Source: Bacillota bacterium
GTDB taxonomy: Bacteria > Bacillota > Clostridia > DSM-8532
NCBI GenBank assembly: GCA_023415825.1
Contig: JAEZJF010000022.1
Location: forward strand, 310,001 to 374,000
Length of the DNA stretch: 64,000 nucleotides
Direction: 5' to 3'
Shown here: in pieces, positions 26,336-34,627 of the stretch
Layout of the letters: every line of letters begins with the position of its first letter
Position numbering within the stretch: the stretch's first letter is position 1
The notes under the pieces: generated by a model
Told to the model about the DNA's origin: nothing
What the model saw: only the letters and a program-made list of their open reading frames with translations
The model's database searches: none
Made by a program: the position numbers and the translations under genes

Positions 26336-26908
26336 ATGAGTATTTTGAAAAAAGTGACGATGTATATAACAATTTTCCTAATTATTTTTATCTTTTTTGT
26401 AGGATGCTCAAAAATAGTTAATCCAATTGACCAGACATCAACATTAACATTGGCATCTACCAATATACCCAAAGCAGCAAATTCAAGCAATGATAGTATA
26501 AATACGACCGATAATTCAGGAAATGTTGGAACTGAAAAAGACCCCTCGACACTACAATCTTGGATAGGGAATTATACATTTTCTGAGTATGCCTCACCAG
26601 ATCAAAATATGTTCTATACAATTTCTATATTTAAAGATCTTAATGACTATTATGCTAAAATAAGCATTGATGGGTTTCAAACAATTTTAAGACTACAGGC
26701 GAAAGTTATTGGCGATGAAAAATCTATAAAACTAGTATTTAATGAATATTTGCCAGACAATCAGTTTGAGCCATATAATGAAGGAGATATATTATTAAGC
26801 TTTGAAAAAGGGGATTCAGAGATTTATACTACCTGGGGGGAAATTCAACCTATGCTTGAAAGTAATAATAAATCCAGTGAAGTATACTTTAAGATTGAGA
26901 AAAAATAA
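26336..26908 (+). CDS. Putative lipoprotein at the end of the Rhs island
   Basis: 190 residues. The signal sequence has a lipobox (FFVGC, Cys near residue 23), then a Ser/Thr/Asn-rich linker and a globular domain (about 75-190) beginning LQSWIGNYTFSEYA. This W-x-G-x-Y-x-F-x-E pattern opens small beta-rich domains known from secreted and immunity-like lipoproteins; no firm family is claimed. It starts 23 bases after the last Rhs remnant, behind a weak GGAT site. Its position suggests surface immunity or an accessory role for the displaced tip. Confidence 0.6.
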   Translation: MSILKKVTMYITIFLIIFIFFVGCSKIVNPIDQTSTLTLASTNIPKAANSSNDSINTTDNSGNVGTEKDPSTLQSWIGNYTFSEYASPDQNMFYTISIFKDLNDYYAKISIDGFQTILRLQAKVIGDEKSIKLVFNEYLPDNQFEPYNEGDILLSFEKGDSEIYTTWGEIQPMLESNNKSSEVYFKIEKK

Positions 26909-26911
26909 GGA

Positions 26912-26992
26912 GCGCAGGGACAGGTTCCCATCCATAGGACACATTATAACCAGTTTGCTGAAACCTAAGGCACGGGGACGTTTCTCCCGTCT
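26912..26992. repeat. GGGACAGGTTC / GGGGACGTTTC dispersed elements at the island's right edge
   Basis: Two related motifs, GCAGGGACAGGTTCCCATC (26915-26933) and CACGGGGACGTTTCTCCCGTC (26971-26991), end one base before the right direct repeat. They belong to the same loose family as the GACGTTTC-type copies at 25229 and 25755. Confidence 0.5.
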
Positions 26993-27098
26993 CAGGAGAA
27001 AGACTCATTTACCTGGCTAGACAATTTTCTAAAAGATAAACCTTCATTTCATTCATAATTTATAGTACTAAAAAAGGGGCTGCTATGTGGCCCCTTAA
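26993..27098. repeat. Right copy of the ~107-bp direct repeat flanking the Rhs island
   Basis: It starts inside what corresponds to the last 47 bases of the maturase gene (CAGGAGAAAGACTCAT), includes that gene's stop and runs through the shared hairpin. Here it is joined directly to the intact GH18 gene, so this copy preserves the ancestral downstream order. Confidence 0.85.
27070..27098 (-). terminator. Terminator of the SLH-GH18 gene
   Basis: On the minus strand AAGGGGC pairs with GCCCCTT over a 9-base loop and is followed by a run of T. It lies directly after the GH18 stop at 27103. Confidence 0.85.
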
Positions 27099-27102
27099 TC
27101 AT

Positions 27103-28833
27103 CTAATAATTTTTCATGATCTCTCCCCAGATATCCAGCCCCAGCTCAGGGGTATCGGCATAATTTGGGATATTTCCTAATCGCCAGACGGAGAGCCCTT
27201 TGATACCGAACATCTTGGCCAGCTTGATCTTTTCGGCGATGCTTCGTTGATTTTCATACCAAATGACATTTTGCGTACCGTCTTCCGCTTCAAATTTGGC
27301 ATAGGGATTCTGACTGAGTACGGAGTAATTTAAGGAAACAGCGCCTTTTAAAAAGCGATCACGCAATTGCTCGTAAGAGGGATGATAGGGTATACGGTTA
27401 ATGACCTTGCCATCCTTTAATTTCCACTGTACCGAGTCCATGGAAAGCTGAAGCCAGATTTTACTGAGGTCCTTTACACCGGTTGCCGGATCAGTGATGC
27501 TTTTCAAGGCGTAATACACCTCATCAAAGGGTGTTAAAGGCGTGTCGGTATAACCTCTTTGCATTTCTGCATCGGTTAATGAAGTGGCCTCATAGTCATG
27601 GGCCATAAGAATAACCCTGTCGGCCAGCTCGCCGATGGTTTTATAGTCGTAGCCGTCGAAATAGACCTGACCGGGCTTTCCTCTTGGATGAACAGCCACA
27701 TAGAGTGATTTTCCGGTTTTGCTCAGCTCGGCTTTGAGTTCAGATAAAAAGGCGTTGTACGAAAGCTTAAGGGCTTCACCCTTAAAACCCTCAAAATCTG
27801 AAACCAATCCGTCAAAGCTGACCGAGGAGCCATGCTTCTCGGTTAAATTCACCATGGTCGTCATGGCTTCAATAACTTGCTTTCTGACATCTTTATTACT
27901 TACAATGTACTCGGCTAATTTAACGGTTTTATTAGAAGCTGCGTCGAAAACACTCTGGTCGTTAACAAAGAACATGAGTTGGCGGGAAAGTTGGCTGTTT
28001 GCGGCTTTTTGAAGCACCTCGGTATAGCCCGTGGGTATATAATATTCGTTGGTGCCACTGTCAGTATTGATCTTAACCTGTTTTGAGGCCTCATCATATT
28101 CCAACCGTGCCCAACCGAAGCTGGCAGAATCCAATAATGGAAACTTGTCGATCTGGCTTGCCGAGTTGATGGCATAGAAGGCATGGAGCTCGCTTAATGG
28201 GGTATTAAGCTTGTCATACATGCGTATCATCATGGCGGCTGCTTGCTCACGGGTTGCAGAAGCCTTGGGGCTAAAGTTTTTACCGTCACCGAAGACGATA
28301 CCTAAATCCTTGGCAATTGTTATATATCCCGAATTTTGTATTACGTCATTAAAAGGCTTCTCCAATGAATTGAGCTGATTGGCAAGAGTATCATAGCCAA
28401 GGGTTCTGACAATCATTATGGAGATTTCTTCCCGGGTAATAGGTTCTTCCGTCCGAAATTTCTCACTATCTTTTTTGATCACACCGTGTAAAAGCGCAGT
28501 CTCAATGGAACCATAAAAATTATGATTCGGATTCATATTATCGGTAAAGCTTCCCTGAGTAGGCTTTACAATCTCCCAACCCATAAGACGTACCAGAAAG
28601 GTTACAAATTCGCCTCGCTTCAGGGTTTGGCCAAAACCGAATTGATTGTTGCCGATTCCCTGGGTAATATTCAGTTCCCGCAGGCGTTGAACCTGGTCAT
28701 AGGCCCAGTGCCCTTGAGGTATATCGGTAAAAGGGGTTACTGTTTGAGCGTTTACTGTTCCTGTATTTGAGAATGAAGTGCATACAAGTGTCAGAATCAT
28801 GAATAAGGCAATGGCTAATTTTTTAATTGACAT
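27103..28833 (-). CDS. S-layer-anchored GH18 family protein (three SLH domains)
   Basis: 576 residues. The signal peptide is about 1-29. Three S-layer homology repeats follow (about 33-90, 95-150, 155-210; FTDIPQGHWAYDQV is the first), which bind secondary cell-wall polymer. The C-terminal GH18 TIM barrel has the catalytic pattern DGLVSDFEG at 341-349, with Asp346 and Glu348 in the D-x-E positions. It resembles YaaH/spore-germination-type hydrolases, so peptidoglycan or chitin-like glycans are possible substrates. It converges on the Rhs island and ends at its own terminator. The last eight codons also exist as a scar at 15731-15754. Confidence 0.85.
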   Translation of the reverse strand: MSIKKLAIALFMILTLVCTSFSNTGTVNAQTVTPFTDIPQGHWAYDQVQRLRELNITQGIGNNQFGFGQTLKRGEFVTFLVRLMGWEIVKPTQGSFTDNMNPNHNFYGSIETALLHGVIKKDSEKFRTEEPITREEISIMIVRTLGYDTLANQLNSLEKPFNDVIQNSGYITIAKDLGIVFGDGKNFSPKASATREQAAAMMIRMYDKLNTPLSELHAFYAINSASQIDKFPLLDSASFGWARLEYDEASKQVKINTDSGTNEYYIPTGYTEVLQKAANSQLSRQLMFFVNDQSVFDAASNKTVKLAEYIVSNKDVRKQVIEAMTTMVNLTEKHGSSVSFDGLVSDFEGFKGEALKLSYNAFLSELKAELSKTGKSLYVAVHPRGKPGQVYFDGYDYKTIGELADRVILMAHDYEATSLTDAEMQRGYTDTPLTPFDEVYYALKSITDPATGVKDLSKIWLQLSMDSVQWKLKDGKVINRIPYHPSYEQLRDRFLKGAVSLNYSVLSQNPYAKFEAEDGTQNVIWYENQRSIAEKIKLAKMFGIKGLSVWRLGNIPNYADTPELGLDIWGEIMKNY

Positions 28834-29023
28834 TATTTGATCAATCCTTTTTATTGGTTTTTAAATTGTACCCCAGTGTGAATTTCTGGGTATCAACCCT
28901 ATTATAGCATACGAATGTCTCCGCTGAGGACAAAAACTGATTGATTATGATCATTTTGGTTAAACTACACCAGATAAACTCGATAAAGAGAGCATATTCT
29001 AAGTCTTCACCAAGGAGCCCATA

Positions 29024-29890
29024 ATGGATGACAGAACGGCATACAGCATTCTTAAAATCAGACCGGGAACAAGTCATGAGGATATATCCAGAAGATACGA
29101 TCATTTTATTAAGCTCTATAAGCGTTATCTTATGGGACAGAGCATAAATATGAGCCCCGATGAAATTGAGCAAATGAAAAGGGCTTATTTGCATCTGCTC
29201 TACAAAAGAATCGGAGACGACGAGCTCAAGGATTTGTATCCTCCGGAGAATACAAGCCTCAGTCATCAACTATGGGAAAGCAGTTGTAAGGTTACCCGGC
29301 CCTTTCTGATACGTCACAAGGCCAAGGTTATCTATACGCTGATCATGTGTGTGCTGACTTACATCATTATCGCTGTCCGAAATTATCAGCCTGTTGACTT
29401 GAAAATTGCGGTTTTAAGCCAGTCGGAATCATCCTCCATCTATGAAATGGAAATTGAAAGTATGACTGCAGACGCTTATGAGGTAATTCTTATTGAAAAC
29501 CTTTCCGGGGTAAAAAGGCCCAAAATAGAGTTTCAAGGCTACTTGTACGAAAATGAGGCTGGACTGGGCATGACCGTGAACACAATGTCAGATGAATATG
29601 ATGTTTATATCATGGAAGAGCGTTTGCTAAAAGAGCTTAAAGCAAGGGGTGTCACGTTTTTGTCCCTGGATCGATATATGAGCACTAAGACTGATCAGGC
29701 CTATAACCCCATCCTTCAGGGTGATCAAAGTATATCCGAAGTCTATATTGACAATGATACAAGTCTTTATCAGTACGTCTGCAATCTTCGAAACGACAAT
29801 CGAGTCTGGGTAGCCGTTGTTTATTCAGAATCGAAACATCTGGGACAAGCCTTGCAGTTCATCAAATATATAAATGATTCCAATGAATGA
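29024..29890 (+). CDS. J-domain-like membrane protein
   Basis: 288 residues. The N-terminal 75 residues resemble a DnaJ domain (AYSILKIRPGTSHEDISRRY, then helices II and III) but lack the HPD tripeptide needed to stimulate DnaK: the loop reads MGQSINMSP. One transmembrane helix (about 106-123, IYTLIMCVLTYIIIAV) leads to an outer domain of about 165 residues with no recognised motif. It diverges from the GH18 gene and precedes the glycosidase by about 80 bases. Since the HPD is missing, classical co-chaperone activity is unlikely; a scaffold role is a guess. Confidence 0.65.
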   Translation: MDDRTAYSILKIRPGTSHEDISRRYDHFIKLYKRYLMGQSINMSPDEIEQMKRAYLHLLYKRIGDDELKDLYPPENTSLSHQLWESSCKVTRPFLIRHKAKVIYTLIMCVLTYIIIAVRNYQPVDLKIAVLSQSESSSIYEMEIESMTADAYEVILIENLSGVKRPKIEFQGYLYENEAGLGMTVNTMSDEYDVYIMEERLLKELKARGVTFLSLDRYMSTKTDQAYNPILQGDQSISEVYIDNDTSLYQYVCNLRNDNRVWVAVVYSESKHLGQALQFIKYINDSNE

Positions 29891-29972
29891 AAATTAGCTT
29901 GAAATGAAACAAGATAACGGTTATAGTATTCTCATCAGAATATATAACGAGCGTTATATAAAGGGGTTAGCC

Positions 29973-31838
29973 ATGGAAATTAATAAGCTTTTAGGTAAGA
30001 ACTTTATTGATGCGGATTTCGAAGTCAGCCTAAAAAACGGGAGAATCCGATTGAATAGGCAGGATTTTAACCTGCGGTATATCGGGATGACCAATGGTGC
30101 GTACATATATGAGGGCGGGTACGACAAGCTGAGGGTGACCTGTTCACTTTTACCCGAAGGCGGAGGGATAAGCTGGACGACTGAACTGGAAAGCTCAGTG
30201 CCATTGGAATGCGAGAGCATTACCCTTCATTTGACCTACCGGGAAAAGGGCATTGATCTCTCTGGTCGAAGAGTGCCCTGTATCGGTAAGAATGTGGCTG
30301 ATTCAGGATTACATAAGATTGGAAAATGGGGAAGGACAAAAGAGGACACCCGCTATTGCGGTCTTTTTGAAAGTAGTACCTCTCCCTGTGTTTTCATTGG
30401 AACAAAGCTTCCACAGAAAAATCTCCATCTCTATCAGGCCAAGCTAATGGAAAAGGACACCGTCCGCTTTATAGCTGCCACTTCTTTTACTGTGGGCCAG
30501 CAAAAGAAACTAAAGCTAAGGACTGAAACCACTTGGATCTTAACAGGAAAGACCCCTCTGGAATCTCTCCTGGCCTATGCCAGCAATATCCCCACACTTC
30601 CAGATGACCGTTTTGCCGCGCCGTTAATCGGCTGGAATTCCTGGGACTATTATTTCTCAGCACTGTCTCATGAAGACATCATGGAGAACTGTGAGGCCAT
30701 TGCCGGAGATGAGGTCTTAAGCAGGCATATGAAGTGTTGCATCCTTGACATGGGATGGGAGCACAGGGAGGGTGACTGGTACGCCAACTACAGATTCCTT
30801 CTGGGCATGGCGCATACTGCTGAGGAGATCAAAAAGAAGGGGCTTGTTCCGGGAATCTGGACCAATGGCTGCCAGATCCAGGTCCTGTCCTATAACGCGC
30901 TGCGAAAGGGGCATATGCTGCTAAAGGATCAATATGGCGATCCTCTCGTAGTGGACGGCATGTATGTTATTGATCCTACTCATCCGGACGGCGCGGCCCA
31001 TTTTTATGAGGTCTACTCCAGGCTTTATGGTTATGGCTACCGAATATTCAAGGTGGATTTTGTGGATTCCCTGCTCTTTTCCAGAGACTTCTACAAGGAG
31101 GACTATGGCCCTTATGATGCAATCCGGGAGCTGCTTTCCATCGTCAGAAAGGCTGTGGGCTCAGACAGCCATATCATCGGCTGCTCCTACCCGGCGGAAT
31201 GCGGCTCCGGCTATACTGACTCCAACCGGATCAGTGTGGATATCCATAATCAATGGGGCCATGTGAGATGGGTCATGGAATACCTCCAGCTTTCCTTCTG
31301 GGAAAACGGGCGTCTGTTCCGCATTGATCCCGACTTTTTGCTGATAAGGGGGAAGGAAACATCCTTGGAGGAAGAGACCAATGTCTACAATCCCTTTGCC
31401 AATGCTCCCAAAATTGAGGGTGATGTAAGTGAACGCTGGAGAAGGGGAGAGGTTTTTGATCGGTATGAAGCCGAGACCTGGGCCAATGTCGTGGTGTTTG
31501 CGGGTGGAAATATCATCAACTCGGACAGGATATCCATGCTCAATGAAAAAGGAAAAGAACTGCTTCATACTCATCTGGAGCCGCTGCCTGTGGCCGCCGT
31601 GCCTCTAGACCTGGGTGAAGACGGCGTTTCGTCCTTCTGGCATTCCAAAAATGAGGATAAAAATCACCTGCTCATGATTAATCACGGGGATTCAAAGGGT
31701 GAAGTCATTTTTGATTTTGCACAATACTACTTGGCTGCGCCTGCACAAATGACTGCAGATAAAAAGGATGTCACTTACGCCGATGGCAAAATCACGGCTG
31801 TACTTGAACGACATGAAAGTGTCGTTATTGAATGGTAG
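29973..31838 (+). CDS. Clan-D glycoside hydrolase (GH36/alpha-galactosidase-like)
   Basis: 621 residues from ATG 29973, chosen for AAGGGG eight bases upstream; an in-frame ATG at 29904 lacks one. An N-terminal beta domain (about 1-210) precedes a TIM barrel. The barrel has GWNSWDYY (220-227), the first-strand motif of GH27/GH36 enzymes, and FKVDFVD with Asp362 as probable nucleophile. No signal peptide is present, so it acts on imported sugars. It converges on the GH109-like gene over a shared terminator. A 42-bp internal piece (31309-31350) is duplicated at 15764-15805. The exact sugar (alpha-galactose or another) is not certain. Confidence 0.8.
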   Translation: MEINKLLGKNFIDADFEVSLKNGRIRLNRQDFNLRYIGMTNGAYIYEGGYDKLRVTCSLLPEGGGISWTTELESSVPLECESITLHLTYREKGIDLSGRRVPCIGKNVADSGLHKIGKWGRTKEDTRYCGLFESSTSPCVFIGTKLPQKNLHLYQAKLMEKDTVRFIAATSFTVGQQKKLKLRTETTWILTGKTPLESLLAYASNIPTLPDDRFAAPLIGWNSWDYYFSALSHEDIMENCEAIAGDEVLSRHMKCCILDMGWEHREGDWYANYRFLLGMAHTAEEIKKKGLVPGIWTNGCQIQVLSYNALRKGHMLLKDQYGDPLVVDGMYVIDPTHPDGAAHFYEVYSRLYGYGYRIFKVDFVDSLLFSRDFYKEDYGPYDAIRELLSIVRKAVGSDSHIIGCSYPAECGSGYTDSNRISVDIHNQWGHVRWVMEYLQLSFWENGRLFRIDPDFLLIRGKETSLEEETNVYNPFANAPKIEGDVSERWRRGEVFDRYEAETWANVVVFAGGNIINSDRISMLNEKGKELLHTHLEPLPVAAVPLDLGEDGVSSFWHSKNEDKNHLLMINHGDSKGEVIFDFAQYYLAAPAQMTADKKDVTYADGKITAVLERHESVVIEW

Positions 31839-31862
31839 GCTTTTATAACCGCATTATTTATA

Positions 31863-31897
31863 AAAAAGCGCTGAGAGTTTAACTCCCGGCGCTTTTT
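31863..31897. terminator. Bidirectional terminator between convergent sugar genes
   Basis: AAAAAGCGC and GCGCTTTTT close a long imperfect stem with AACTC/GAGTT inside. T-runs are present on both strands, so it can end both the glycosidase (plus) and the GH109-like gene (minus). Confidence 0.85.
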
Positions 31898-31913
31898 GAA
31901 CCTATGTGCATAT

Positions 31914-33170
31914 TTAAAACAAATCGTCGTGCACAGCATCCAAAGAATAGATGGTCTTGGGCAATGGGTCCCGCTTTATCCAACGGCCGCGGGTAAAGTC
32001 GGGGATAGGCACCGGATGTCCTCCCATGGCAATGGATTGCTCGGAAAGACAGGTGATGGACATCCATGCCGCTGCGTCATAGACGTCGATTGGAGGCTCG
32101 GTGTTATTGAAAACAGCGTCAAAAAATGCTGAAAGCACCAGATAATCAATGCCGCCATGCCCTTTCTGAACGCCTGAAGACTTATAGCGCTTCCACAGGG
32201 GATGACCGCATTCCTCAAGGTATTTGTCAAAGCTCTCCCATACGTGTTCCTCTTCAGGATCACCGGTGCAATGGTCTTTCACATTATCCCACAGGAAGAT
32301 GGAGTTATTGTCCTCCATCCAGATCCCCCCGGTGCCCTGTACCCTGCCGGCTCTGGAATAGGGTCGGGGTAGAGAAACGTCATGAGTAAGCAGGATGGTT
32401 TCACCATGCGCGCATTTGATCATGGTTGTGGTAATATCGCCCTGAATAAACTCCATCTGATGCAAATCACTGTCCTTGGGGGCGCGCTCCTTGATCCAGG
32501 CCTTCAGTCCTCTGGCACTAGACGACATAGAGGTCAGCGTCATCATGCGGTTTCCACGGTTTAGGTTCAGTAGCTTAGCGATAGGACCCAGCTCATGGGT
32601 TGGATAAAGCTCCCCGTTACGGTGCAGGAAATTGTCAAATCGGTAATGACGGTTTTCCCGACCATTGGTTATCTCCCCTCTAAGGTCGTGCTGATAACCG
32701 CCCTGGCAGTGAACCAGCTCACCGAACATCCCTTTTTTGACCATGTTCAGTATAGCCATTTCTTTTTCACCATAGCAGCAGTTTTCAAGCATCATAAGCT
32801 TGGTGCCCGTCTTTTCCTGCATGCGGACAAGATCCCAGCAGTCCTCGATATCATAGGCACCTCCTACTTCAAGCCCCACGTATTTGCCTGACTGAAGCGC
32901 ATCGTTGGTGACAGTGGAATGAGTGTTCCAGGAGGTGGCAATGATCACACAATCAATATCCGGTAATCGGAGAATTTGCTGATAGTCGGTAAAACCCTCG
33001 GGTGTTGTGCCGGTCAAGGCTGTTATTTTTGCTTTGGCGCCCTCAACACGGTCCGGATAAAGATCCGAAACAGCGGCCAGCACCATCCGGTCCCCCATGG
33101 CAGCCAGTGTTTCAATGAGGGAAAGGCCTCGCCCACCCAAACCAATGAGCCCCAATCGTACTTTTTTCAT
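31914..33170 (-). CDS. Gfo/Idh/MocA-family protein, GH109-like
   Basis: 418 residues from ATG 33170 (AGGAG 11 bases upstream; a GTG four codons earlier overlaps that site). The NAD-binding Rossmann motif GLGGRG is at 10-15. The family motif EVGGAYDIEDC follows, then ENCCYGEKEM, CQGGYQHDLR and YPTHELGPIAK. These match GH109-type enzymes, which remove terminal alpha-GalNAc by an NAD-dependent redox mechanism, and related sugar oxidoreductases. No signal peptide is seen. It diverges from the LacI regulator, whose operators lie between them, so it probably belongs to the same regulon. Substrate specificity is not fixed by sequence alone. Confidence 0.8.
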   Translation of the reverse strand: MKKVRLGLIGLGGRGLSLIETLAAMGDRMVLAAVSDLYPDRVEGAKAKITALTGTTPEGFTDYQQILRLPDIDCVIIATSWNTHSTVTNDALQSGKYVGLEVGGAYDIEDCWDLVRMQEKTGTKLMMLENCCYGEKEMAILNMVKKGMFGELVHCQGGYQHDLRGEITNGRENRHYRFDNFLHRNGELYPTHELGPIAKLLNLNRGNRMMTLTSMSSSARGLKAWIKERAPKDSDLHQMEFIQGDITTTMIKCAHGETILLTHDVSLPRPYSRAGRVQGTGGIWMEDNNSIFLWDNVKDHCTGDPEEEHVWESFDKYLEECGHPLWKRYKSSGVQKGHGGIDYLVLSAFFDAVFNNTEPPIDVYDAAAWMSITCLSEQSIAMGGHPVPIPDFTRGRWIKRDPLPKTIYSLDAVHDDLF

Positions 33171-33245
33171 ACGTTTATACACTCCTTGCTCAAGTCTCGT
33201 TGTACATCATTTGCACATCGTAATTATACACTTTGCATATCACAA

Positions 33246-33275
33246 TATAACGTTATAACTTAAAAACGTTATATT
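33246..33275. promoter_or_regulatory. Tandem AACGTTATA operator candidates near the GH109-like gene
   Basis: TATAACGTTATA (33246-33257) is a perfect 12-bp palindrome. A second AACGTTATAT (33265-33274) follows one helical turn and a half later. The half site matches the larger palindrome at 33431. They lie about 80-105 bases upstream of the GH109-like start. Confidence 0.5.
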
Positions 33276-33391
33276 TTTAAAATTATCTATATAATATATC
33301 ATGACTTAAATTTTTAAAATGTCAATAATTGCGTTGCATTTAGGACAAAATGCACTAAAAAACTGTATTTTCAGAATACAATATAAATATA

Positions 33392-33420
33392 TTGACAGCT
33401 AACGGTGGGGATGATATATT
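33392..33420 (+). promoter_or_regulatory. Promoter of the LacI regulator gene
   Basis: TTGACA (33392-33397), 17-base spacer and TATATT (33415-33420) with a TG just before the -10. The predicted start is near 33427. Confidence 0.75.
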
Positions 33421-33430
33421 CTAGTTAGAC

Positions 33431-33444
33431 ATAACGGGCGTTAT
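33431..33444. promoter_or_regulatory. LacI-type operator at the regulator's start site
   Basis: ATAACG-GG-CGTTAT is a perfect palindrome around a GG centre, placed at about +5 to +18, where a bound repressor would block transcription. Its half site is shared with 33246-33275. Confidence 0.6.
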
Positions 33445-33448
33445 TACG

Positions 33449-33513
33449 TAAGTAACAAGGTTCCCGGGACCCGCAAGCAATCTTTGATTGCGTAAGCGGG
33501 TGGGGTTCTTACT
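33449..33513 (+). promoter_or_regulatory. Structured 5' leader of the LacI gene
   Basis: ACCCGC-A-AGCAATC (33469-33482) pairs with GATTGCG-TAA-GCGGGT (33486-33501) around a TTT loop. GTAAG (33449-33453) can pair with CTTAC just after it. There is no T-tract, so it is not an intrinsic terminator. Its role is unknown. Confidence 0.4.
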
Positions 33514-33529
33514 TTTGATGGAGGTAGTT

Positions 33530-34537
33530 ATGGCAGTTACAAAAAAAGATATAGCGGATTATTTGGGAATATCCAGAACAGCAGTATCTCTGGCCCTTAA
33601 TAGTTCTCCAAAATGCACACTGTCAAAGGAGACCCAGGAGAAAATTTTCCAAGCGGCGAAAAAACTGGGGTATATGCATGCTTCACCTGCCACTTCCTCA
33701 AAGAAGATATGCTGTGCGTTTTTTTTCAACACCGACAATCATGTAGCCAAGAAGTTAAATGGCATACTCATCTCAGAGGTGGACCACTTTATCAGCCAAT
33801 TTGGATATAACACGGTTTATATCAGCGTGCCCAATAAAGAAAGCGCCATTAATCGGTTTTTTGAATATATAGAAAGCGGCGAAGCCGAAGGGCTCATCAT
33901 TCTAAATCTCATTGACAAGTCTATTCATGAGCGTATAAGCCAATGCGGAGTGCCTTTTGTGGTATTCTCCGAAATGGACGATGAGTGTGCTAATAGTATC
34001 ACACCCGATTCCCACTATGCTGCAAAAGAAATGGTCAAAAAAATGATTGCCCAAAACCACAAAAGAATAGCGTTCTTCTCTCCTTCCATGAATTATCCCC
34101 AACAGAAGCATTTTCTGAGCGGATACCGTGATGCATTGGAGGAGGCCGGAATTCCTTTTGATCCGGCTCTGGTTCAGGTCAGCAGCGTCCAGGACGGCGG
34201 CGAAATCGCCGAGCGTATGGATTTGCTTGGAATAAAGTATACGGCAGCTCTTTGTGCCAATACTCACATTCAATTCGGCGCATTAAATTGGCTACAGTCC
34301 AGGGGTATAAAGGTGCCGGAGCAGGTGAGCCTACTTGGTTATGGAATGAGTGATTTTGCTTCTTTGTCGGTTCCCAAATTATCGGTATGCGATATTGTTC
34401 AACGCAATTTTGTGGATGAGGGCATGAAGCTTCTGATGGAGGGAATAGAAAAAGGTCGGCTTGAATTTCCGTGTAAGACCATTAAGACCCTGGAGTTCTG
34501 TCCCGGTCAAACCATTGGAAGATGTAATGAATCTTAA
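33530..34537 (+). CDS. LacI/GalR-family transcriptional regulator
   Basis: 335 residues from ATG 33530 (GGAGG upstream; an earlier in-frame start at 33488 has none). The LacI helix-turn-helix and hinge are at 1-50 (TKKDIADYLGISRTAVSLALNS). The periplasmic-binding-like sensor domain follows, with the NITPDSHYAAKEMV and LLGYGMSDFA segments typical of the family. It precedes the sugar ABC operon on the same strand and diverges from the GH109-like gene. Palindromes ATAACGNNCGTTAT in both directions suggest it controls both. The inducer sugar is unknown. Confidence 0.9.
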   Translation: MAVTKKDIADYLGISRTAVSLALNSSPKCTLSKETQEKIFQAAKKLGYMHASPATSSKKICCAFFFNTDNHVAKKLNGILISEVDHFISQFGYNTVYISVPNKESAINRFFEYIESGEAEGLIILNLIDKSIHERISQCGVPFVVFSEMDDECANSITPDSHYAAKEMVKKMIAQNHKRIAFFSPSMNYPQQKHFLSGYRDALEEAGIPFDPALVQVSSVQDGGEIAERMDLLGIKYTAALCANTHIQFGALNWLQSRGIKVPEQVSLLGYGMSDFASLSVPKLSVCDIVQRNFVDEGMKLLMEGIEKGRLEFPCKTIKTLEFCPGQTIGRCNES

Positions 34538-34627
34538 GTCAAAACAGTTCCCTAGCTGCATCGGGGTAATGCAAGAAATTGATTGGCCCCATTGCGGTTA
34601 AAATATAGAGTATATTAGGAGGGTATT

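Noticed and set aside
26802..27020. 72-codon frame across the island's right edge
   Set aside because: It overlaps the lipoprotein end and runs through the dispersed elements and the duplicated maturase tail in the wrong frame.
15581..27098. Integrative element with attachment sites
   Set aside because: Direct repeats flank the Rhs island, but no integrase, recombinase or tRNA end is present, and the left flank contains a piece of a distant gene. Tandem duplication with deletion explains it better.
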